Assembly: GCA_964389755.1 (NCBI GenBank)
Contig: CAYMEW010000016.1
Span: 20,993-84,992 of the forward strand
Origin: JBBSUQ01 sp964389755
GTDB lineage: Bacteria; Bacteroidota; Bacteroidia; Flavobacteriales_D; Crocinitomicaceae
DNA: 64,000 nt
Direction: 5' to 3'
Below, piece by piece: positions 1 through 8,320 of the stretch (position 1 is the first letter of the stretch; every line of letters begins with the position of its first letter). The notes below the pieces were generated by a model. It was not told the DNA's origin, searched no databases, and was given only the letters and a program-made list of their open reading frames with translations. The position numbers and the translations under genes are program-made.

Positions 1-185
1 TTGGCTTCCACTTCCATGGTCGTGCGCATGATGGTTTCCATATCGGAAGCCGAAATGGTCAGTTGGCCGTCTGTGATCTCAAAGAGAAAATTGTCGAGGA
101 TCGGGAGCGTGGCGCTCGTGCTCAATACTCCTGAAATGCTTTGAAGATGGCGCAATAGCGTAGAGCTGGAGGTAATGAAGTTCAT
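1..185 (-). CDS. dnaN: DNA polymerase III beta subunit (sliding clamp), N-terminal part only
   Basis: Only the first 61 codons lie in the window; the gene runs off the left edge. The N-terminus (MNFITSSSTLLRHLQSI, then LPILDNFLFEI and a SASDMET motif) matches the first domain of the beta clamp, the ring that tethers the replicative polymerase to DNA. The ATG at 185 is the natural start for the family. A TAnnTTTG promoter core sits about 30 bases upstream. It follows the gldFG-DUF4340 operon on the same strand with a 46-base gap, so it may be read from its own promoter, from the operon, or both. Confidence 0.9.
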   Translation of the reverse strand, partial: MNFITSSSTLLRHLQSISGVLSTSATLPILDNFLFEITDGQLTISASDMETIMRTTMEVEA

Positions 186-215
186 CTGAATGCGTTATAA
201 TGTTGTTTGTCGAGG

Positions 216-223
216 CAAATATA
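216..223 (-). promoter_or_regulatory. Predicted -7 promoter element for dnaN
   Basis: On the minus strand this reads TATATTTG, an exact match to the Bacteroidota -7 consensus TAnnTTTG. Transcription would start near 209-210, giving a leader of about 25 bases before dnaN. No TTG -33 box is present at the expected 17-23 base spacing, so only the -7 part is supported. Confidence 0.5.
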
Positions 224-231
224 GTTACAAA

Positions 232-1275
232 TTATTTATTTTCAGTAACGGTGATAGACGACAGGTCCATTGGGAAGTAAACATGGCCGCGTAGCACCGG
301 GTCAAAGTGAAAATACTGGCATTTTACGAGTTGTCCGTTCGGCAGAAGACACCAGAATTTATCGTTGTTCGTATTGACCACATTCCCGAATTCATTCACC
401 GATTCGTCTTCGGAAGGAATGGTGAACATCGGGTAGCGGGTCGTTTTTCCGCCGGTTTCGGTTACGGTCAGTACGCAGAAGGGCTGACTTTGTTTAACGC
501 TGTCTACCTGGCGCTCGTTCAGCGAATAGTTCGGACTGTTAAAGTTCAGATCTTCGAAATTATTCAGGTATCGGAATACCATGGAAGTATCGATGTTTTC
601 AAGCACTTTCCCGTTCTGCTTCACTACGAAATGACGGTTGTTATTTTCCACTGAAAATGAACGTACGGGCTGTTTTTTAAAGGAAACGTCTATTTTTTTG
701 ATCTTGTCGATATTGAGGGAGATCATGTCCGTACATAGCCATTTGCGCGGATCTGCAAAGAAACGCGGTTCGATGATGCCTTTCAGGTTACGGAGTTTCA
801 TGATCACGGGGTTTTCACTTTTCCCGTATTCGCGGGAGTCGAGCAGCATGATCTGGCCGTAATGATCCATCGTGGCGTTCCCGATGTACCAGGTTTTACT
901 CCATTCGCCGTCTTCGAAGATCTCGACCTTCGTGTTGTGGGCAGACATGCGCTTGATGTGTTCTTTTTTCGCTCCTTCGGGCAGGTATCCTTTAAACTGG
1001 ATGTTCCGGAAAGCATCGAGGATGAATTCGACATTGGTTTGCTGAATGCAACTCCCGTCCGGGGCGACCCATTCGCCATTTTCCTGCTTTTGAACCTCGA
1101 AGGTATGTGAATACGGATCGGAAATAATGATCTTGTCGATGTGGCTGACATCCTCATAACCGAATTCGATGAGTTCGGAATCGGATTTCCCCTGCTTGTT
1201 CATGAGGTCGAAAGCGATGTAAACAAGTCCGCCGACCACGGTAATTGAAACGAGTAAAATAATTAGTTTTTTCAT
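232..1275 (-). CDS. DUF4340 domain membrane-anchored protein of the gld operon
   Basis: This 347-residue protein has one N-terminal membrane segment (about residues 3-25) followed by a large periplasmic-type domain. Length, the short tail after the anchor, and position directly after gldG fit the DUF4340 family, commonly encoded beside GldG/ABC-2 type transporters. The ATG lies six bases after the gldG stop, so translation is probably coupled. The molecular role of DUF4340 is not established; a structural part in the GldFG complex is an inference from context only. Confidence 0.75.
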   Translation of the reverse strand: MKKLIILLVSITVVGGLVYIAFDLMNKQGKSDSELIEFGYEDVSHIDKIIISDPYSHTFEVQKQENGEWVAPDGSCIQQTNVEFILDAFRNIQFKGYLPEGAKKEHIKRMSAHNTKVEIFEDGEWSKTWYIGNATMDHYGQIMLLDSREYGKSENPVIMKLRNLKGIIEPRFFADPRKWLCTDMISLNIDKIKKIDVSFKKQPVRSFSVENNNRHFVVKQNGKVLENIDTSMVFRYLNNFEDLNFNSPNYSLNERQVDSVKQSQPFCVLTVTETGGKTTRYPMFTIPSEDESVNEFGNVVNTNNDKFWCLLPNGQLVKCQYFHFDPVLRGHVYFPMDLSSITVTENK

Positions 1276-1281
1276 ATCTTT

Positions 1282-3075
1282 TTAAGATCCTTTTCGTGCA
1301 AATTTTCGTTTTCGGATAAATCGGAGCAGCAGGGCCAGGAGGAGGATTCCGATGCAGGGCACCAGGATGTTAATGACTTTGTAGAAGCCGGCATATTCGG
1401 CTACTTTTTTGGAATCGATGCGGTGAATGTCTACTTGTCGGCTGCGAATGTCGATCACCGAACTTTCACCGAGCATATAATCGGCCACGTTCTGCATGAA
1501 TTCCTGGTTCCCGGAGTACAACTGGTATCCTGTTTGTGCGATCTCCGCATCGCGGATGAGGTCGTTGTTTGCCTGGGGCCGGTACAAATAACCGGAACTG
1601 TCGCGGTTGGGGATCGAGTCGTAGCGGTTCGCGATAAAACGTCCGTTTCCGATCAATAGTACTTTTCCTTCCACGCTGCTTTTTTCGAGTACAGACTTGG
1701 CTTCCGGGTTATTGGCGTAAACCGGCGCGATCCGGTTCTTGAAATGCGAGTCAAAATAACCTTCGCATAAGCCGGCAAGGCAACGTTTATTTACTTCATT
1801 TTCGGGGTTATCGATCAACTTTGGATTGTTCCCGTAATTCAACGGCATGCCAAGACTCACGAGTGGAGCCATTCCGGTTACATTCGAGTTTGTGCTCGAG
1901 GTCAGCACCGGCGATTGCGCGAGGTTCTCATTTCCGACAAACTGCACTTCGCTGACGTATTTCAGTAATACGGGCTCGATGTTTCGCGAGATCGGGTGCG
2001 GGGTCGGGGTGGCAAGCACGTAGAAGAACCACGGTACGATGGATTGCTTCGCGTAAGGAACAGTGATCGGTGCGCAATGTGCGTCCACCACGTAATTGTC
2101 ATTGAGTTTCAGTCCGTAATCGAAAAGCATTTTTTCGAGCCCGGTGGTGATCCGTTTCGTGTGCGTCTGTCCTTTCGCCTGCAGGGAATCCGGAGAAATA
2201 CTCAAAGCATCCATAAAACACATGAGGCGTCCGCCGCGCATCACGAACTGGTCAATCAGGAAAAGTTCCTTGTTGGAGAATTGCTGCGTCGGCCGCGCAA
2301 TGATGAGTCCGTCGATGTTGTCAAGTGCACCGAGCGAGTCGTTCAGGTACACATCCGCCACGTTGAAGTAAGGTGATAGCAAAGAGCGAACGCGTTGGGT
2401 CTCCGGGTAGCGGAGTTCGCCGTGTCCCTGCAGGAAACCGATGCGTTTTTTGGATTGCTGCGTGGCGCGCCGGATCGAGCTGATGAGCATGTATTCGAGG
2501 TTCTTCACCGAATTGTTGATCGTCGGGCCGAGTTGTTGCAGGGGCATCGGGCGTCCTGCTTTTGTACCGGGCAGGAACTGGATGGAACTCACGGTTGATC
2601 CTTCGTAATCGATCGTAGCACCCGGCCAGAGCAGGATCTGTGTCTGTGCACCGTCTTTCTGGTAAACGACGTCCAGCGGCATAATCCCTTTTCCTTTGGC
2701 ATACAGGTTTTCGTAGAGTTCCTGTTTTTCGGCATCCGTGCCCTCGTTGGTCGAAACGAACTGGTATTCGATGCGTTTTCCGGCGTAGACTTTGAATTCT
2801 TTGAGCTTGTCTTCGATCGCGTCACGGAAGGTTTTCAGTTCCGCAGGCAGGTTGTCGCTGAGGTAGATCTTGATGCTGAGCCGGTTCTGGAAATTGTTCT
2901 CATTGCTGAGAAAGGACTTTGTGCTGTCCGAGAGCGAGAAGCGATGGTCCTCGGTCATGTCGACACGGGCATTGACGAATGTACCGATAATATTGACAAA
3001 CACCAGTCCGACGGCCAGGACGATGAAGAGTGTCCAGCCGAACAGGTTGCGTGAACGTTTTGTATTTTTTGCCAT
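1282..3075 (-). CDS. gldG: Gliding motility ABC transporter auxiliary protein GldG
   Basis: This 597-residue protein has an N-terminal membrane helix (about residues 10-32), a long periplasmic region starting VDMTEDHRFSLSDSTKSFL, typical of the GldG / PF09822 ABC-associated family, and a C-terminal helix (about 570-588) followed by a basic tail. In flavobacteria GldG works with the permease GldF and the ATPase GldA in gliding motility; no gldA is in this window, and it is often encoded apart. The start codon overlaps the gldF stop by one base (TAATG), which indicates tight coupling. Length is usual for the family. Confidence 0.9.
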   Translation of the reverse strand: MAKNTKRSRNLFGWTLFIVLAVGLVFVNIIGTFVNARVDMTEDHRFSLSDSTKSFLSNENNFQNRLSIKIYLSDNLPAELKTFRDAIEDKLKEFKVYAGKRIEYQFVSTNEGTDAEKQELYENLYAKGKGIMPLDVVYQKDGAQTQILLWPGATIDYEGSTVSSIQFLPGTKAGRPMPLQQLGPTINNSVKNLEYMLISSIRRATQQSKKRIGFLQGHGELRYPETQRVRSLLSPYFNVADVYLNDSLGALDNIDGLIIARPTQQFSNKELFLIDQFVMRGGRLMCFMDALSISPDSLQAKGQTHTKRITTGLEKMLFDYGLKLNDNYVVDAHCAPITVPYAKQSIVPWFFYVLATPTPHPISRNIEPVLLKYVSEVQFVGNENLAQSPVLTSSTNSNVTGMAPLVSLGMPLNYGNNPKLIDNPENEVNKRCLAGLCEGYFDSHFKNRIAPVYANNPEAKSVLEKSSVEGKVLLIGNGRFIANRYDSIPNRDSSGYLYRPQANNDLIRDAEIAQTGYQLYSGNQEFMQNVADYMLGESSVIDIRSRQVDIHRIDSKKVAEYAGFYKVINILVPCIGILLLALLLRFIRKRKFARKGS

Positions 3076-3806
3076 TATTTTTTAAGCGATTTGATAACCG
3101 TTAATGCTGCGAGCATAAACAGCGTGATGACCGAAAGGAAGTAAATAATATCGGTTGTATCTACAATTCCGCGTGTAATATCGTCGTAATGGATCTGCAT
3201 TCCGAGGTTGCGGATCACGATGTCAAAACTTCCCATGAGGCTGTAATCTCCGAGCATCGGGAACCCCTGGTAAAATATCCAGCCCAGGAACATGGCCAGT
3301 ATAAAGGCCACGATCTGCGAATTAGTGATCGAAGAGGCGAAAATCCCGATGGAAACAAATGTGGCGCCCAGTAAAATAAGGCCGATGTAACTCGTAAAGG
3401 TCGCGCCTTCGTCGATCGTGCCGACCGGGTCGCCGAGGTAATACATGCTTATGAAGTAAACAAGCGTCGGGATCAGGGCCACGACCAGCAGGGTGACTCC
3501 GGCGAGGTATTTGGCCAGCAGGATCTGGAAATCGGAGATCGGGCGTGTGAAAAGCAGTTCGATCGTTCCGGTACGCCGTTCTTCGGCAATGCTGCGCATG
3601 GTGATGGCCGGGATGAGGATCAGGAAAATGATGGGAGACAGGTTGAAAAAGGGAATGAGATCTGCTTCCATCCCTTCGAGCAGGTTCGTTTCAAATGGAA
3701 AGACCCACAGGAAAAGTCCCGTTGCAATGAGGTAGATCAAAATGAAAATATAGCCGATGATGGAATTTAAAAAGCTGCGAATTTCTTTGAAATATAGGGC
3801 TTTCAT
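3075..3806 (-). CDS. gldF: Gliding motility ABC transporter permease GldF
   Basis: This 243-residue polytopic membrane protein has about six hydrophobic segments and the ABC-2 permease signature region around ITMRSIAEERRTGTIELLFT. Size and order before gldG identify it as GldF, the membrane component of the ABC transporter linked to gliding in flavobacteria. It is the first gene of gldF-gldG-DUF4340. The upstream gap to the cold-shock gene holds the latter's terminator, so gldF should have its own promoter in the short AT-rich stretch 3807-3890; I found no exact consensus there. Confidence 0.92.
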   Translation of the reverse strand: MKALYFKEIRSFLNSIIGYIFILIYLIATGLFLWVFPFETNLLEGMEADLIPFFNLSPIIFLILIPAITMRSIAEERRTGTIELLFTRPISDFQILLAKYLAGVTLLVVALIPTLVYFISMYYLGDPVGTIDEGATFTSYIGLILLGATFVSIGIFASSITNSQIVAFILAMFLGWIFYQGFPMLGDYSLMGSFDIVIRNLGMQIHYDDITRGIVDTTDIIYFLSVITLFMLAALTVIKSLKK

Positions 3807-3894
3807 TAACGATCAAATTTTGTGTAAAAGTAAGATTTTGTTTTGATTTTTCAAGTGGGCGCGGGCAAAGTGTAGTGCTTGCTGAGTTAAATGA

Positions 3895-3923
3895 CAAAAA
3901 AAAGTCCTGATTTCTCAGGACTT
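3895..3923 (-). terminator. Rho-independent terminator of the cold-shock gene
   Basis: Read on the minus strand, a perfect 9-bp hairpin (AAGTCCTGA paired with TCAGGACTT) is followed by a run of T residues. It lies just beyond the stop of the cold-shock gene. Confidence 0.85.
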
Positions 3924-3950
3924 GTTCAAAAAGTTTTTAAAAGCGTACTC

Positions 3951-4142
3951 TTATATCGTTTTGACATTCACAGCATTCAATCCTTTTTTTCCTTCTTGTA
4001 ACTCGAATTCGACTTCGTCGTTTTCTTTGATTTTGTCGATGAGTCCTGAAACGTGTACAAAGTATTCCTTGTCTGTTTCTTCTTCTTTAATAAAACCAAA
4101 ACCTTTCGTTTCGTTAAAGAATTTTACGATTCCTTTATTCAT
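3951..4142 (-). CDS. Cold-shock domain protein
   Basis: This is a 63-residue single cold-shock domain. The RNA-binding motifs are visible as KGFGFI (RNP1) and YFVHVSGL (RNP2), and the order of acidic residues fits the CspA-like family, small single-stranded RNA/DNA-binding chaperones. The ATG at 4142 (MNKGIVKFFN) is the family start; an upstream in-frame ATG would add ten residues that do not belong to the domain and would overlap the promoter core at 4162-4169. It is a stand-alone gene with its own promoter and terminator. Confidence 0.95.
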   Translation of the reverse strand: MNKGIVKFFNETKGFGFIKEEETDKEYFVHVSGLIDKIKENDEVEFELQEGKKGLNAVNVKTI

Positions 4143-4161
4143 TAATTTGTGTTTAAAGCAC

Positions 4162-4169
4162 CAAATGTA
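4162..4169 (-). promoter_or_regulatory. Predicted -7 promoter element of the cold-shock gene
   Basis: The minus strand reads TACATTTG, matching TAnnTTTG. It implies a start of transcription near 4156 and a leader of about 14 bases. No TTG is found at the -33 position. Its place also argues against the longer in-frame start at 4172. Confidence 0.5.
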
Positions 4170-4193
4170 CACTTTAAAATAATGCGAAACAGT

Positions 4194-4511
4194 TTATTCG
4201 CTTTTTTTCTTGTGAGCAAAACCGTCAAAACAGGTATTTACGGTCCATGCTTCGGCCCTTACAGCGAACCACGGTTTGATGCGCGGCCAGATCTCGCCGA
4301 AGGTTTCCGAGTGCCGGTATTTTTCAAGTGCTTCTTCGCTTTCCCACTGGCTGTAGGTCATCACGATGTTCGGGTTGTGACGGTCCTGGAAGAGTTTCAT
4401 GGCGATGCAGCCTTCAAAACCGTTTACCTGGTGTTTGATCCGTTCGAAATAACTCAGGAATTGTGCCGTATGGGCGTCTTTGAAATGCAGTTTGACGATT
4501 CGGGTAACCAT
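4194..4511 (-). CDS. Antibiotic biosynthesis monooxygenase (ABM) domain protein
   Basis: This 105-residue protein has the layout of the small alpha-beta ABM fold: an N-terminal strand MVTRIVKLHFK, a helix, the middle strand with NIVMTYSQWES, and a C-terminal WTVNTCFDG strand. Members of this dimeric fold include quinol monooxygenases and haem-degrading enzymes, but many have no known reaction; no substrate can be assigned. Its start overlaps the stop of the SAM hydrolase gene by one base, so the two are co-translated. A function linked to the hydrolase is only an inference. Confidence 0.75.
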   Translation of the reverse strand: MVTRIVKLHFKDAHTAQFLSYFERIKHQVNGFEGCIAMKLFQDRHNPNIVMTYSQWESEEALEKYRHSETFGEIWPRIKPWFAVRAEAWTVNTCFDGFAHKKKSE

Positions 4512-5368
4512 TAAAATAAAGATTCGATTGTTGTTTTGGAACCGCGCGGCATGAATTCCACGCGGATGACTTCGTCGAGTTTGAGTCCGAAAAGTTTTTC
4601 GGCGCCGCCGCTGCTGTTGTTTGCCCCGCGGTTAATAGCGATCTCCAGCAGCCCGTTCTCGTTAAAGATCGCCACGCGTTCACCTTCCGGCACTTCGTTA
4701 TAGCTGTTGCAGATCTCGTCGATCTTATAATCTTCTCTTCGAAAGTGGATCACGAAAGGCGCGTCCTTTTCATAACGTTCAAAAAGTGATTTGTGAATGT
4801 TGGTGATCGCATTTCCGTACGAATCGAAGTGCACGATGTTTCCCTTGATGAGATTTGGCTCGAGCACGGCTGTCAGCGAAAGGGCTTTGCGATATGTTTC
4901 TACGGGAGTGGCGAAATCCGCGAGGTTCTCTCCCCGGAGAATGCGACAGGCGGCCGGTACGAGCATGCGTTTGGCGGGAAACTGAAAAGCATTCAGCTTG
5001 CTCATGATGTTGTCGATCTGCCAGATGCCTTCGTGTTCTTTGTCTTGCAGAAAAACCCCGAAAAAACCGTTGTCGTTACTGATGAAATACTGCCCGGCGT
5101 GTTTCATGATGAGCGGAAAAGAACCGTTCCCTGGTCCGAAGTTAATGACCGGAACACTGTCCACACCCACCACGTGAACCGTTCCTTCCGGGAAGTCGCG
5201 GTAACAGTTAGAAAGATGAAATGCGGCTTCGGAAACACGGAAGGGGCGAACCTCATGAGATACGTCCACGATCACGGCATCCGGGAGTTCCCGGTAAATG
5301 CTGCCCTTCAGAGAAGCAACATAGTGGTCTTTGAGTCCCATATCCGTCGTCAACGTGATAATTTTCAT
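4511..5368 (-). CDS. S-adenosyl-L-methionine hydrolase (adenosine-forming), DUF62 family
   Basis: This 285-residue protein matches the family that uses water to split S-adenosylmethionine into adenosine and methionine, related to fluorinase and chlorinase. Visible signatures are the N-terminal TLTTDMG, the FGPGNGSF loop, ISNDNGFFG, and the C-terminal RGANNSSGGAEKLFG segment. Length is typical. It is divergent from phoH, an arrangement often seen in Bacteroidota, with about 105 bases between the two starts, and is followed at once by the ABM gene. Family membership is clear; the physiological reason for SAM hydrolysis is not known. Confidence 0.85.
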   Translation of the reverse strand: MKIITLTTDMGLKDHYVASLKGSIYRELPDAVIVDVSHEVRPFRVSEAAFHLSNCYRDFPEGTVHVVGVDSVPVINFGPGNGSFPLIMKHAGQYFISNDNGFFGVFLQDKEHEGIWQIDNIMSKLNAFQFPAKRMLVPAACRILRGENLADFATPVETYRKALSLTAVLEPNLIKGNIVHFDSYGNAITNIHKSLFERYEKDAPFVIHFRREDYKIDEICNSYNEVPEGERVAIFNENGLLEIAINRGANNSSGGAEKLFGLKLDEVIRVEFMPRGSKTTIESLF

Positions 5369-5409
5369 ACTGTGCCAATTCCCCCTGTCCGAACTGAAAA
5401 ATAAATTTC

Positions 5410-5417
5410 TAAATTTG
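5410..5417 (+). promoter_or_regulatory. Predicted -7 promoter element of phoH-purC
   Basis: TAAATTTG on the plus strand matches TAnnTTTG. It would start a transcript near 5423 with a leader of about 50 bases before phoH. There is no TTG at the right spacing. Confidence 0.45.
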
Positions 5418-5474
5418 AGCCAAAATTAACGTTAATCGGCTATTTTTAATAGTTAATCACGCAAAATATTCGAG

Positions 5475-6464
5475 TTGATAGAGAAAAAATTTGAAATAAA
5501 AGGCATTAATCCCGTGGAACTCCTCGGGGTTAATAACGCCAAACTAAAATACATCAAGGGTTTTTTCCCGAAGATGAAGATCACGGCACGCGGAAACGTG
5601 TTAACTGTGGCAGGCGACGAAGAAGTGCTCGATGAATTTGAAAAGAAGTTCAACCTCATCATCGATCATTTTCTAAAGTACAATTCGCTGACCGAAAACA
5701 ACATCGATAACCTGATGCTGGAAGAAGGTCCGCGCATGCTTTCCACGGATGACGGGACCGAAACGCTGGTTCATGGAAACGGAGGCGTGAAGATCAAGGC
5801 CAAAACGATCAACCAGCGCAAACTGGTGGAAGCGGTCAATAAGAACGACATGGTATTCGCCGTGGGGCCGGCCGGTACGGGGAAAACCTATACGGCTGTG
5901 GCGTTGGCCGTGCGTGCACTTAAGAATAAAGAAGTAAAGCGCATTATTCTCACGCGTCCGGCAGTCGAGGCAGGAGAGAACCTCGGTTTTTTACCGGGAG
6001 ACCTCAAAGAAAAACTCGACCCGTACCTCATGCCGCTCTACGATGCGTTGCGTGACATGATCCCGCCGGAAAAACTGGCCGATATGCTGGAATTCGGGGT
6101 GATCGAGATTGCTCCGCTCGCCTTTATGCGCGGGCGTACGCTCGATAAGGCCTTTGTCATCCTCGATGAATCGCAGAACACGACGACCATGCAGATGAAA
6201 ATGTTCCTCACACGTATGGGGATGACCGCTAAATTCGTCATTACCGGTGATATGTCGCAGGTCGACCTGCCGCGCAAACAACGTTCGGGCCTCGCGTATG
6301 CCCTTGATATCCTCAACGGGGTTGAAGGAATCGGCATCGTGCGACTCGGGCAAAGTGATGTGATCCGGCACTCGTTGGTGAAACGCATCATCGACGCCTT
6401 CGACCGGGCGGAAGCTGAGGAAAAAGTGAAAAGAGAAGGACGAGAAAACGATAAGCCAAATTAA
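5475..6464 (+). CDS. phoH: PhoH-like ATPase
   Basis: This 329-residue P-loop ATPase has Walker A GPAGTGKTYTA near residues 133-143 and Walker B VILDESQN, the standard PhoH core, preceded by the usual small N-terminal domain. PhoH proteins are linked to RNA metabolism, often beside YbeY-type genes, but the precise activity is not settled. The start is a TTG; the preceding stretch has no in-frame ATG, and starting downstream would remove the conserved N-terminal domain. The stop lies four bases before purC, so they form one operon. Confidence 0.92.
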   Translation: MIEKKFEIKGINPVELLGVNNAKLKYIKGFFPKMKITARGNVLTVAGDEEVLDEFEKKFNLIIDHFLKYNSLTENNIDNLMLEEGPRMLSTDDGTETLVHGNGGVKIKAKTINQRKLVEAVNKNDMVFAVGPAGTGKTYTAVALAVRALKNKEVKRIILTRPAVEAGENLGFLPGDLKEKLDPYLMPLYDALRDMIPPEKLADMLEFGVIEIAPLAFMRGRTLDKAFVILDESQNTTTMQMKMFLTRMGMTAKFVITGDMSQVDLPRKQRSGLAYALDILNGVEGIGIVRLGQSDVIRHSLVKRIIDAFDRAEAEEKVKREGRENDKPN

Positions 6465-6468
6465 CAGC

Positions 6469-7425
6469 ATGAATTCGATCACAGAAAGCGATTTTAATTT
6501 TACCGGGCAAAAGTCCGTTTACCACGGAAAGGTACGCGATGTTTATACGCTTGACAATGGCCTGCTGGTCATGGTTGCCAGCGACCGTATCTCGGCCTTC
6601 GATCACATTCTGCCGAAGGGAATTCCGTATAAAGGACAAGTACTCAACCAGGTTGCGACCATGTTCCTGGAAGCTACGAAAGACATCGTTCCGAACTGGC
6701 TGATCGCCACCCCTGATCCGACGGTAGCTGTCGGTTACGCCTGCGAACCCGTACGCGTCGAAATGGTGATCCGCGGATACATGGCCGGACACGCTGCGCG
6801 CGAATACAAGGCCGGGAAACGCGTACTGTGTGGTGTTCAAATGCCCGAAGGCATGCGTGAGAACGATCCGTTCCCCGAACCGATCATTACGCCGGCGGTG
6901 AAAGCCGACGAAGGGCACGATGAAGACATTTCGCGCGAAGAGATACTGGCTCAAAACCTCGTCCCGAAAGCCATTTACGAGCAAATGGAAGATTATACGC
7001 GTGCCCTGTTCAAACGCGGTACCGAAATGGCGGCAAAACAGGGACTTATCCTTGTGGATACGAAATACGAATTCGGAATTCGCGACGGACAGGTGATCCT
7101 AATCGACGAAATTCATACGCCGGACTCATCTCGTTATTTTTATGCAGACGGGTACGAAGAACGCCAACAACAGGGAGCGGAGCAAAAACAGCTTTCCAAA
7201 GAATTCGTGCGTCAGTGGCTCATCGAGCAGGGTTTCCAGGGAAAAGAAGGCCAGCAAATGCCGGATATGCCCGAAAGTTTTGTAAAAACGGTGAGTGAAC
7301 GCTATATCGAACTTTTCGAAAAGGTAACCGGGAAAACCTTTGAAAAACACGATACTTCCGACATTCCGGCGCGCATTCACCGCAATGTGGAGGACTACCT
7401 GGCCGGGTACGTGCATGCATCTTAG
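6469..7425 (+). CDS. purC: Phosphoribosylaminoimidazole-succinocarboxamide synthase
   Basis: This 318-residue SAICAR synthetase joins aspartate to CAIR using ATP in de novo purine synthesis. It shows the N-terminal VYHGKVRDVYTLDNG nucleotide loop, SDRISAFDHILP, the GSGW-like region replaced by the longer eukaryote/Bacteroidota-type segment, and DTKYEFGIRDGQVILIDE near residue 195-215. It follows phoH by four bases. A hairpin after the stop probably ends the transcript. Together with purA 900 bases downstream it places two purine steps in this region. Confidence 0.95.
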   Translation: MNSITESDFNFTGQKSVYHGKVRDVYTLDNGLLVMVASDRISAFDHILPKGIPYKGQVLNQVATMFLEATKDIVPNWLIATPDPTVAVGYACEPVRVEMVIRGYMAGHAAREYKAGKRVLCGVQMPEGMRENDPFPEPIITPAVKADEGHDEDISREEILAQNLVPKAIYEQMEDYTRALFKRGTEMAAKQGLILVDTKYEFGIRDGQVILIDEIHTPDSSRYFYADGYEERQQQGAEQKQLSKEFVRQWLIEQGFQGKEGQQMPDMPESFVKTVSERYIELFEKVTGKTFEKHDTSDIPARIHRNVEDYLAGYVHAS

Positions 7426-7435
7426 AACTATCCGT

Positions 7436-7468
7436 TTTGCGGGGCGTTGACGCGTTCCGCAAATTTTA
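7436..7468 (+). terminator. Likely terminator after purC
   Basis: A 7-bp outer stem (TTTGCGG with CCGCAAA) encloses a small inner GCG/CGC stem and is followed by TTTT. The T run is short, so termination may be partial. Confidence 0.55.
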
Positions 7469-7487
7469 CTTCGTAATAAAAAAATGC

Positions 7488-7495
7488 TACCTTTG
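7488..7495 (+). promoter_or_regulatory. Predicted -7 promoter element of the fur-STAS-purA operon
   Basis: TACCTTTG matches TAnnTTTG and is followed by C, as in many strong Bacteroidota promoters. The implied leader is about 12 bases. The -33 position reads TTT in an AT-rich stretch rather than TTG. Confidence 0.55.
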
Positions 7496-7512
7496 CACCT
7501 TGCCGTTGAAGC

Positions 7513-7962
7513 ATGACACACGAAGAGTTACAAAGTACCGTTAAAGACATTTTTTCTGCTTATCTCGAGCAGAACGGTCACCGGAAAACCCCGGAACGCT
7601 TCGCCATACTCGCCGAAATTTACGATTACGAAGGGCATTTCGATATCGAATCGCTCTACGTAAAGATGAAAAATCACAATTACCGTGTTTCGCGCGCCAC
7701 GCTTTACAATACCATTGAATTGCTCATCGCCTGTAACCTGGTACGCAAACACCAGTTCGGCAAGAACATCGCTCAGTTTGAAAAATCGCACGGAAGTAAA
7801 CAACACGATCACGTGGTGTGTACCGATACCGGCGAAGTGATCGAATTTTGCGATCCGCGTATTCAGCATATCAAATCGACGATCGAAGAAGTGTTCGGTG
7901 TGAAAATCCAGCACCACTCACTTTATTTCTATGCCGTTAAAAATGAAAAAGCCGTAGAGTAA
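7513..7962 (+). CDS. fur: Fur family metal-responsive transcriptional regulator
   Basis: This 149-residue Fur-family protein has a winged-helix domain (KTPERFAIL..., then the recognition helix YRVSRATLYNTIELL at about 57-71) and a C-terminal dimer domain with the metal-binding HDH at 98-100 and late histidines IQHHSLYFY. It probably represses iron or peroxide-response genes. Oddly, the structural zinc motif usually CxxC reads C103-T-D-T106, and no C-terminal CxxC follows, so the structural zinc site looks incomplete. It heads an operon with the STAS gene (one base gap) and purA. Fur next to purA is common in flavobacteria. Confidence 0.93.
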   Translation: MTHEELQSTVKDIFSAYLEQNGHRKTPERFAILAEIYDYEGHFDIESLYVKMKNHNYRVSRATLYNTIELLIACNLVRKHQFGKNIAQFEKSHGSKQHDHVVCTDTGEVIEFCDPRIQHIKSTIEEVFGVKIQHHSLYFYAVKNEKAVE

Positions 7963-7963
7963 G

Positions 7964-8320
7964 ATGCCTTTTTCCAGTGAGTTCATAAAACACGGTCACG
8001 TGCTCGTTATTGTTCTTCAGGGAAGGATCGCCTCGCCGGACGAAGTACTGCAGGTACTCGAGATCAAAGAAAGTTCGGAACTCAACAATTTTAACCGGGT
8101 CGTACTGGATTGCACCGACCTGAATTACATGGTGTCCTCGGGCTTGAATCTCATGGTACGTATTCTCACGAAGTCGCGTATTCACGGCGGCGATACGGTG
8201 TTGTGCGGACTCAATGAAACACTGCTCAACGTATTCAACGTGACCAAACTCGATAACATTTTCAAAGTTTTTGATACACAAGCGGAAGCGATAAAATTTT
8301 TAAATACGAAAGACGAATGA
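7964..8320 (+). CDS. Stand-alone STAS domain protein (anti-sigma factor antagonist type)
   Basis: This 118-residue protein is a single STAS domain of the SpoIIAA/RsbV type. Two strands (VLVIVLQGRI, RVVLDCTDL) lead into the phospho-serine loop YMVSSGLNLM, where Ser58 aligns with the serine phosphorylated by anti-sigma kinases; the usual Asp before it is Val57. In related proteins an unphosphorylated STAS protein binds an anti-sigma kinase. No such kinase or sigma factor lies nearby, so the partner is unknown. It sits one base after fur and overlaps purA by four bases (ATGA). Confidence 0.85.
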   Translation: MPFSSEFIKHGHVLVIVLQGRIASPDEVLQVLEIKESSELNNFNRVVLDCTDLNYMVSSGLNLMVRILTKSRIHGGDTVLCGLNETLLNVFNVTKLDNIFKVFDTQAEAIKFLNTKDE

